The position numbers and the translations under genes are program-made. DNA of 64,000 nucleotides from Streptomyces sp. Go-475 (GTDB lineage Bacteria > Actinomycetota > Actinomycetes > Streptomycetales > Streptomycetaceae). How positions within the stretch are numbered: position 1 is the stretch's first letter; each line of letters starts with the position of its first letter. Under the pieces are notes generated by a model, which saw only the letters and a list, made by a program, of their open reading frames with translations, was not told where the DNA came from and ran no database searches. The DNA lies in NCBI RefSeq assembly GCF_003330845.1, contig NZ_CP026121.1, forward strand, positions 124,001-188,000, in the 5' to 3' direction. Shown one piece after another: positions 58,050 through 64,000 of this stretch.

Positions 58050-60260
58050 GTGGCCCTGAAAGACACCTCAATCCCGGAGCCGTCCGGCCCGGTCCCGGGC
58101 ACCACCACCGCGCCCGCCCTGAGCCCCGAGGACCGGGGACGCCTGCTGGCGGGCGCCCACCACGATCCGCACGCCCTGCTGGGCGCCCACCCGGTGCCCG
58201 GCGGGATCGTGTTCCGGGCGCTGCGCCCCTTCGCCCACTCCGTGAGCGTGGTGATCGACGGGCGGCGCACCGCGCTCGCCTCGGAGGGCGACGGCCTCTT
58301 CTCGGGCGTGCTGCCCCTGGCGGCGATCCCCGCGTACACGCTGCACGTGGCGTACGACGGCGGTGAGCAGGAGGTGCACGACCCGTACCGCTTCCTGCCC
58401 GCGCTCGGCGAGCTCGACCTGCACCTGATCCGCGAGGGCCGGCACGAGCAGCTGTGGCAGGCGCTCGGCGCGCAGCCGATGACCCACGAGGGCGTGAGCG
58501 GCACCCGGTTCACGGTGTGGGCGCCGAACGCGCAGGGCGTACGGGTGGCCACGGACTTCACCTACTGGGACGGGACGCAGTTCCCGATGCGCTCGCTCGG
58601 CGCGTCCGGTGTGTGGGAGCTGTTCCTGCCGGGCGTCGGCGAGGGCACCGCGTACAAGTTCGAGATCCACTCCCGGTACGGCCACCGCTTCCTCAAGGCG
58701 GACCCGATGGCCCGCCGCTGCGAGGAGCCGCCCAACACGGCGTCGATCGTCACGGCCTCGCACTACGAGTGGGGCGACGCCGAGTGGATGGCGCACCGCG
58801 CCGACACGCCCGTGCACGAGGCGCCGTTCTCGGTGTACGAGGTGCACCTGCCGTCCTGGCGCCCGGGGCTGACCTACCGGCAGCTCGCCGAGGAACTCCC
58901 CCGCTACGTCAGGGACCTCGGCTTCACGCACGTGGAGCTGATGCCGGTCGCCGAGCACCCCTTCCACGGCTCCTGGGGCTACCAGGTCACCGGGTTCTAC
59001 GCGCCGACCGCGCGCCTGGGCTCCCCGGACGACTTCCGGTACTTCGTCGACGCCTGCCACCGGGCCGGCCTCGGCGTGATCATGGACTGGGTTCCGGCGC
59101 ACTTCCCGAAGGACGACTGGGCGCTGGCCCGCTTCGACGGGGACCCGCTGTACGAGCCCGGGAACGAGCGGCGCGCCGAGCACCCCGACTGGGGCACGTA
59201 CGAGTTCGACTTCGGCCGCACCGAGGTGCGCAACTTCCTCGTCGCGAACGCCGTGTACTGGTGCGAGGAGTTCCACATCGACGGGCTGCGCGTGGACGCG
59301 GTCGCCTCGATGCTCTACCTCGACTACTCGCGCGAGGACGGCCAGTGGGAGCCCAACGCCTACGGCGGCCGGGAGGACCTGGCGGCCATGGCGTTCCTGC
59401 AGGAGATGAACGCGACCGTGTACCGGCGGGCCCCCGGCGTCGTCACCATCGCCGAGGAGTCCACCGCCTGGGGCGGGGTGACCCGGCCCACCGACACCGG
59501 CGGGCTCGGGTTCGGGCTGAAGTGGAACATGGGCTGGATGCACGACTCGCTGGAGTACATCGCCAAGGAGCCGGTGCACCGCAAGTACCACCACCACGAG
59601 ATGACGTTCTCGATGGTGTACGCCTACAGCGAGAACTACGTCCTGCCCATCTCCCACGACGAGGTGGTGCACGGCAAGCAGGCGCTGGTGTCGAAGATGC
59701 CGGGCGACTGGTGGCAGCGGCGCGCGAACGTCCGCGCCTACCTCGGCTTCATGTGGGGCCACCCCGGCAAGCAGTTGCTGTTCATGGGGCAGGAGTTCGC
59801 GCAGGGGGCCGAGTGGTCAGTGGAGCAGGGACCGGAGTGGTGGCTGCTCGACGAGGGCTACCACTCGGCGGGCGACCACCGGGGCGTGCGCGATCTGGTC
59901 CGCGACCTGAACGCGGTCTACCGGGCGACGCCCGCGCTGTGGCAGTGCGACACCCGGCCGGAGGGCTTCCGGTGGGTGGCGGTGGACTCCGCCGACGACA
60001 ACGTCTTCGCGTTCCTCAGGTACGACGCCGACGGCAACCCGCTGCTGGCGGTGTCGAACTTCTCCCCCGTCGTCCGGCACGACTACGCCCTCTGGGTGCC
60101 GGGTGACGTCGTCGCCTGGCAGGAAGCCCTCAACACCGACGACGCGCGCTACGGCGGCAGCGGCGTGACCAACGCGGATCCGGTCAAACCGGAGGACGGC
60201 CGTGTCCGGATCACGCTGCCTCCGCTGGCCACGGTGTGGCTGACGCCGTTCGCTGTGTGA
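58050..60260 (+). CDS. glgB: 1,4-alpha-glucan branching enzyme GlgB
   Basis: A 736-residue GH13_9 enzyme that makes alpha-1,6 branches in glycogen. It has an N-terminal CBM48 ([20 protein letters not shown]), the triad Asp416 in [15 protein letters not shown], Glu469 in [10 protein letters not shown] and Asp537 in [10 protein letters not shown], and the [14 protein letters not shown] end of the barrel. It starts with GTG after a GAGAGGAG site. It closes the operon glgE-treS-mak-glgB. Confidence 0.96.
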   Translation: MALKDTSIPEPSGPVPGTTTAPALSPEDRGRLLAGAHHDPHALLGAHPVPGGIVFRALRPFAHSVSVVIDGRRTALASEGDGLFSGVLPLAAIPAYTLHVAYDGGEQEVHDPYRFLPALGELDLHLIREGRHEQLWQALGAQPMTHEGVSGTRFTVWAPNAQGVRVATDFTYWDGTQFPMRSLGASGVWELFLPGVGEGTAYKFEIHSRYGHRFLKADPMARRCEEPPNTASIVTASHYEWGDAEWMAHRADTPVHEAPFSVYEVHLPSWRPGLTYRQLAEELPRYVRDLGFTHVELMPVAEHPFHGSWGYQVTGFYAPTARLGSPDDFRYFVDACHRAGLGVIMDWVPAHFPKDDWALARFDGDPLYEPGNERRAEHPDWGTYEFDFGRTEVRNFLVANAVYWCEEFHIDGLRVDAVASMLYLDYSREDGQWEPNAYGGREDLAAMAFLQEMNATVYRRAPGVVTIAEESTAWGGVTRPTDTGGLGFGLKWNMGWMHDSLEYIAKEPVHRKYHHHEMTFSMVYAYSENYVLPISHDEVVHGKQALVSKMPGDWWQRRANVRAYLGFMWGHPGKQLLFMGQEFAQGAEWSVEQGPEWWLLDEGYHSAGDHRGVRDLVRDLNAVYRATPALWQCDTRPEGFRWVAVDSADDNVFAFLRYDADGNPLLAVSNFSPVVRHDYALWVPGDVVAWQEALNTDDARYGGSGVTNADPVKPEDGRVRITLPPLATVWLTPFAV

Positions 60261-60314
60261 AGTCCTGCCGTTCCACCAGGTGTCCCACCGCCTGTGAGGG
60301 GCACTGGTGGTCGT

Positions 60315-60336
60315 ACCACCGGGACGACCCGGTGGT
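60315..60336. promoter_or_regulatory. hairpin between glgB and the YbdK gene
   Basis: Nine-bp perfect arms ACCACCGGG (60315-60323) and CCCGGTGGT (60328-60336) with a 4-base loop. It lies 55 bases after the glgB stop and 34 bases before the next GTG. It may be a terminator for the operon or a leader hairpin. Confidence 0.5.
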
Positions 60337-60369
60337 CGACGCGGCAGGCACAGAAGGGCGGGCATCAGG

Positions 60370-61458
60370 GTGCGCACCGTCGGAGTGGAGGAGGAACTCC
60401 TCCTGGTCGATCCGGAGACCGGGGACCCGCGGGCACTGTCCGCTGCGGTGCTCGCCCGGGCGGCGCAGGACGACGCGGATCAGGACATGTTCGAGAAGGA
60501 ACTCCACGAGCAGATGCTGGAGTTCGCCACCCATCCGCAGTCGTCCATGGAGGCCCTGCGCGCGGAGATCGTCCGCTGCCGCAAGGAGGCCGCCCGGCAC
60601 GCCGGGGAGATCGGCTGCACGGTGGCGGCGCTCGCCACCTCCCCGCTGCCGGTGAGCCCCGCCGTCGGCGTCAACCGGCGGTACCAGTGGATGGCGGAGC
60701 AGTACGGCATCGCCACCCGGGAGCAGCTCGTCCTGGGCTGCCATGTGCATGTGGCGGTCGATTCCGACGAGGAGGGCGTCGCGGTCATCGACCGGGTGCG
60801 GCCCTGGCTGCAGGTCGTGAAGGCGCTCAGCGCGAACTCGCCGTTCTGGCAGGGCAAGGACTCCGGGTACAGCAGCTACCGCAGCCGGGTATGGCTGCGC
60901 TGGCCGTCGGCCGGCCCGACCGAGATCTTCGGCTCGGCGGAGCGGTACCACCGGCTGATCGCGGACATGGTGGCCACCGGTGCCCTGCTCGACGACGGGA
61001 TGATCTACTTCGACGCGCGGCTGTCCCAGCGGTACCCGACGGTGGAGATCCGGGTCTCGGACGTCTGCCTGCACTCGGGCACGGCCGTACTGCTCGCCAC
61101 CCTGATCCGCGGGCTGGTCGAGACCGCCGCACGCGAGTGGCGGGCCGGCCGGGAGCCGCTCGACCACAGTGTCAGCCTGCTGCGGCTGGCCGACTGGCAG
61201 GCGGCCCGGTCCGGACTCGCGGGGGAGCTGCTGCACCCCGCGACCATGCGGCGCATGCCCGCCGAAGCCGTGGTGCGGGCCCTGCTGGAACACGTCGAGG
61301 AAGCCCTCGCGGACACCGGTGACCTGGATCGGGCCCGAGCCGGGTGCGAGGAACTGCTGCGGGACGGCAACGGCGCACAGGTGCAGCGGGAGCTGTACGA
61401 GCGCACGGGGAGCCTGCGGGACGTCGTCACCGAGTGCGTCCGCCACACGCAGGCGTGA
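60370..61458 (+). CDS. YbdK-type carboxylate-amine ligase (glutamate-cysteine ligase family 2)
   Basis: A 362-residue enzyme of the GCS2 family. The start is TVGVEEELLLVDPETGDPRA, the usual N-terminal glutamate loop; QMLEFATHPQSSMEALRAEI, CHVHVAVDSDEEGVAVIDR and YPTVEIRVSDVCLHSGTAVL follow. YbdK proteins have weak gamma-glutamate-cysteine ligase activity in vitro. In mycothiol-producing actinomycetes the real role is unknown. It starts with GTG at 60370 after AAGGGCGGGC. No partner is adjacent. Confidence 0.9.
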   Translation: MRTVGVEEELLLVDPETGDPRALSAAVLARAAQDDADQDMFEKELHEQMLEFATHPQSSMEALRAEIVRCRKEAARHAGEIGCTVAALATSPLPVSPAVGVNRRYQWMAEQYGIATREQLVLGCHVHVAVDSDEEGVAVIDRVRPWLQVVKALSANSPFWQGKDSGYSSYRSRVWLRWPSAGPTEIFGSAERYHRLIADMVATGALLDDGMIYFDARLSQRYPTVEIRVSDVCLHSGTAVLLATLIRGLVETAAREWRAGREPLDHSVSLLRLADWQAARSGLAGELLHPATMRRMPAEAVVRALLEHVEEALADTGDLDRARAGCEELLRDGNGAQVQRELYERTGSLRDVVTECVRHTQA

Positions 61459-61485
61459 GACGCCCCGCCCTTGCCGGGCGCGGGT

Positions 61486-61719
61486 TCAGAGGATCAGGAC
61501 GAGGGCGTAGGCCAGGAAGAACGCCGCGACCAGCACCGCGAGCACGATGATCAGTGCCATCGGCCCCTTGGCCCAGCCCTTGGGCGGGTTGTGCGTCTCC
61601 TGGGGCCCCGCCTCGGGCATGCTGCTCTCCGCGGGCGGGGTCTCGCCCGGCGGTACGCCGCCGCCCGGCTCCAGGCCGGTGGTGCGCTCTGGTTCGGGAT
61701 CGGGATTGATGTGACTCAT
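61486..61719 (-). CDS. small tail-anchored membrane protein (DUF6480-like)
   Basis: A 77-residue protein: a polar Pro/Gly-rich N-terminus (MSHINPDPEPERTTGLEPGG, GVPPGETPPAESSMPEAG) and one C-terminal membrane helix (MALIIVLAVLVAAFFLAYAL). The GLEPGGGVPPGETPPAES stretch fits the DUF6480 family by my recollection. The ATG at 61719 is preferred to an earlier in-frame ATG. A SigB-type promoter candidate lies 109 bases upstream. Function unknown. Confidence 0.75.
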   Translation of the reverse strand: MSHINPDPEPERTTGLEPGGGVPPGETPPAESSMPEAGPQETHNPPKGWAKGPMALIIVLAVLVAAFFLAYALVLIL

Positions 61720-61827
61720 GTCGTCCGGGTCCCCCGATCGCGCCCGGATCATCAGGGGGTCCCACTTCCGTATTTCCCGACCCGGAGGGTCCCGCCTCGA
61801 CTACATTCGAGCACCGCGCCGATGACG

Positions 61828-61851
61828 GTACCCGTCGGCAATGTCACACCC
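61828..61851 (-). promoter_or_regulatory. weak SigB-type promoter candidate of the small membrane protein
   Basis: The minus strand reads GGGT, 14 bases, GGGTAC. The -35 fits only the degenerate GNNT, so this is the weakest of the five candidates. Confidence 0.3.
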
Positions 61852-61872
61852 CGTACATGTCAGGAGCAGTGC

Positions 61873-63771
61873 ATGCGTGATGTCGCCCTCGCTCCACCGG
61901 CCGTCGCCCCGCTGACCGGCGGGCTCGCCGACAGCGTCTTCGAGGCGGCGGACCGCGAACCCACCCGGCCGGTGCTCGCCCGCCGTACCGACCCCGCCTC
62001 CGCCGTCTGGGAGGAGGTGACGGCCATCGAGCTGCGCGACGAGGTGGTGGACGTGGCCAAGGGCCTGATCGCCTCCGGGATCGCGCCGGGCCACCGCGTG
62101 GCGATCATGGCGCGCACCCGGTACGAGTGGACGGTCTTCTGCTACGCGCTGTGGGCGGTGGGCGCCGAGGTCGTCCCGGTGTACCCGACGTCGTCGCGCG
62201 ACCAGGTGGAGTGGATCCTGCGGGACTCCCGCTGCGTGGCCGTCGTGGTCGAGGACGAGCAGGGCGTGATGACCGTCGGCTCGGTGTGCGCGTCGCTGCC
62301 GCTGCTGCGCCACGTCTGGCAGCTGGACGCGGGCGCGTCGGCGGAGCTGACGGAGCGCGGGGAGGCCGTCCCGCTGGCCACGGTCGACTCGATGCGCCGC
62401 ATCGTCCTGCCGGACTCCACGGCCGTCATCGCCTACACCTCCGGCACGAGCGGCCACGCGCGGGGCTGCGCGCTGAGCCACCGCAATCTGGCCGGCCCGT
62501 GCGACACGGTGCTGGCGGGCTGGGGGCACACGGCGGCCGCGCGCGGGGAGCAGGGCTCGGTCCTCGCGTTCCTGCCCTTCTCCCACGTGTACGGGCTGAT
62601 GATCCAGAACGTGTGCGTGCGGGGCGGTCTGCTGATGGGACACCAGGCCGACCTGAGCGCCGAGGCGCTGTCGTCGGCGCTGCGTTCCTTCCGGCCCACG
62701 TACCTCTACGCGGTCCCCTCGGTCCTGGAGAAGATCTACAAGAACTTCCTGCGCACGGCCCAGCAGGGCGGTCACGGCGGGCTCTTCGAGCGGGCCGCCG
62801 AGACGGCGCGGGACTTCGCCGCGGCCCTGGAGCGCCAGCGGCTGGGCCGGGGCCGCGGGCCCGCCTTCGACCTGCGGTTGCAGCACGCCCTGTACGAGCG
62901 CACGGTGTACCGCCGGCTGCGGTCCGCGCTGGGCGGCCGGGTACGGCGGGCGACCTCCGGCGGCTCGTCCCTCAGCCGCGACCTGTCCCTCTTCTACGAG
63001 GGCATCGGCATCTACGTGCACGACGGGTACGGCCTGACGGAGACCGCCGGCGGGGTGACGATGCAGCCGCTGGGCCGGGAGAAGTCCGGGACGGTCGGGC
63101 AGGCGCTGCCGGGCACGGAGATCCGGGTGGCCGACGACGGGGAGATCCTGGTGCGCGGCCCGTCGGTGTTCCAGGGGTACGTGGGCGACGAGGCCGCCAC
63201 CCGGGCCGCGCTGCGCGGGGGCTGGCTGGCGACCGGGGACCTCGGGCAGCTGGACTCGGAGGGCTATCTGACGATCACCGGCCGCAAGAAGGACATCATC
63301 ATCACCAGCAGCGGCAAGAGCGTCGCTCCGCTCGCCCTGGAGCAGCGGCTGCGGATGCACCCGCTCATCCACCAGGCGGTGGTGGTGGGCGACGACCGGC
63401 CGTGTGTGGGTGCCCTGATCACGCTGGATCCGGAGTTCCTGGCGCACTGGCGGGCGGCGCTGGCGCTGCAGGGCGAGATGCGGGAGGCGCGGGAGGAGAA
63501 CGCGCTGCGGGAGGAGGTCGCGCGGGCCGTGGCCGCGGCCAACAGCGCGGTGTCCCGGTCGGAGTCGATCCGGGTGTTCCGGGTGCTGCCGGAGCCGTTC
63601 GACGTGAGCAACGGGCTGCTGACCCCGTCGATGAAGCTGCGCCGGGACGAGATCGTGCGGCACTACGCCTCCGAGATCGACGCGATGTACCAGTCCCGCA
63701 GGCGTCCTGGGCGGCGCAGCGCCGTGGACGAACCGTCGTACTGGGACGATTCGGACAGCGTGTTCCGCTGA
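61873..63771 (+). CDS. long-chain acyl-CoA ligase (AMP-forming)
   Basis: A 632-residue member of the acyl-adenylate superfamily that activates a fatty acid with ATP and CoA. The P-loop is YTSGTSGHARGCALSH near residue 190, where the usual lysine after the glycine is arginine-like. The later motifs are GYGLTETAGGVTM, ATGDLGQLDSEG and ITGRKKDIIITSSGKSVAP. The ATG has CAGGAGCAG upstream. It stands alone, so the lipid is not known. The C-terminal lysine domain is complete. Confidence 0.92.
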   Translation: MRDVALAPPAVAPLTGGLADSVFEAADREPTRPVLARRTDPASAVWEEVTAIELRDEVVDVAKGLIASGIAPGHRVAIMARTRYEWTVFCYALWAVGAEVVPVYPTSSRDQVEWILRDSRCVAVVVEDEQGVMTVGSVCASLPLLRHVWQLDAGASAELTERGEAVPLATVDSMRRIVLPDSTAVIAYTSGTSGHARGCALSHRNLAGPCDTVLAGWGHTAAARGEQGSVLAFLPFSHVYGLMIQNVCVRGGLLMGHQADLSAEALSSALRSFRPTYLYAVPSVLEKIYKNFLRTAQQGGHGGLFERAAETARDFAAALERQRLGRGRGPAFDLRLQHALYERTVYRRLRSALGGRVRRATSGGSSLSRDLSLFYEGIGIYVHDGYGLTETAGGVTMQPLGREKSGTVGQALPGTEIRVADDGEILVRGPSVFQGYVGDEAATRAALRGGWLATGDLGQLDSEGYLTITGRKKDIIITSSGKSVAPLALEQRLRMHPLIHQAVVVGDDRPCVGALITLDPEFLAHWRAALALQGEMREAREENALREEVARAVAAANSAVSRSESIRVFRVLPEPFDVSNGLLTPSMKLRRDEIVRHYASEIDAMYQSRRRPGRRSAVDEPSYWDDSDSVFR

Positions 63772-63887
63772 CCACGCACCCGGACGCGTAGGCCTCGCCC
63801 CCTCGGGAACACGCAACAGTGGCGACGCAAGAGAAAGGACGACAGCCCTGACGACAGCCCTTGCTGACGCCGGGCCGGAAAGGCGAT

Positions 63888-64000
63888 ATGTCAACCGAGC
63901 CGCGTGGGGATGACGCACTGACCTCCGAGGAGATCCCGAGCCGCACGAACAGCTTCGTGGGCGAGCCGCACGACGTGACGGGTGCGCGGCTGGCCGCGGA
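63888..64000 (+). CDS. unknown gene, N-terminus only
   Basis: The ATG at 63888 has GGAAAGG upstream and opens the frame MSTEPRGDDALTSEEIPSRT, then NSFVGEPHDVTGARLAA, to the window edge. The codon pattern is coding. Too short to assign a family. The 116-bp gap before it shows no promoter I can support. Confidence 0.5.
   Translation, partial: MSTEPRGDDALTSEEIPSRTNSFVGEPHDVTGARLAA

Overview
The window is high-GC actinobacterial DNA. Almost every gene points to Streptomyces: very high G+C in third codon positions, many GTG and TTG starts, ATGA/GTGA stop-start overlaps, Tat-type signal peptides, a conservon, a GlgE-type glycogen/trehalose locus, small Streptomyces-type families (DUF5133-like, DUF6480-like) and regulators typical of the genus (PucR-type, ANTAR, SpoIIE/PP2C, SigB/SigF-type sigma). 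No rRNA, tRNA, CRISPR array, insertion sequence or prophage was seen. The gene mix looks like accessory or arm chromosome: carbon use, stress, osmolytes and regulation.

Layout, left to right. 1-3253: minus-strand sugar operon (GT2 glycosyltransferase cut by the window edge, NodU-type carbamoyltransferase, NAD sugar epimerase). 3529-5801: unrecognised genes, two of them translationally coupled. 5930-9487: fructosamine-kinase-like gene, catalase, a secreted protein and a small acidic protein. 9818-15276: a conservon (cvnA-B-C-D) ending in two P450 genes, the first lacking the ExxR motif (CYP157-like) and the second canonical (CYP154-like); the cvnA tail appears frameshifted. 15495-23361: PucR regulator, YciO-type protein, dienelactone hydrolase, MHYT membrane sensor coupled to a metallophosphoesterase, LLM oxidoreductase with a palindromic operator, TauD dioxygenase. 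23446-30833: fructan-use locus with a Tat-exported GH32 enzyme, an ABC importer without its own ATPase, a cytosolic GH32 enzyme and a LacI regulator; a 9-mer occurs in inverted orientation in the divergent promoter region.

30883-43918: aldo/keto reductase, stand-alone LigD-type 3'-phosphoesterase and, 8 kb away, a stand-alone ATP-dependent DNA ligase; serine hydrolase; a multi-domain PAS-GAF-PP2C-HATPase phosphatase whose first PAS domain is out of frame; BCP peroxiredoxin with a DoxX-like protein; AraC regulator divergent from an MFS transporter; MarR regulator with its operator; NPP1-like secreted protein; questin-oxidase-like protein; a second-type hydroxymethylbilane synthase. 43943-49308: unknown gene, DrrAB-type ABC exporter with a MarR repressor and a perfect 25-bp operator, SigB/SigF-family sigma factor, ANTAR protein, double-VOC protein.

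49371-60260: a complete GlgE-pathway locus. glgX and a degenerate HATPase partner lie on the minus strand, and glgE-treS-mak-glgB on the plus strand, with a DUF5133-like gene carrying 21-bp tandem repeats between them. The order resembles the second (glgEII-type) locus of S. coelicolor. The window ends with a YbdK-type carboxylate-amine ligase, a small membrane protein, an acyl-CoA ligase and the first codons of an unknown gene. Five sites fitting the SigB-type promoter pattern GNNT-N14-16-GGGTAC/T-like lie before the catalase, the 78-aa protein, the sigma gene itself, the VOC gene and the small membrane protein, suggesting a local stress regulon (inference).
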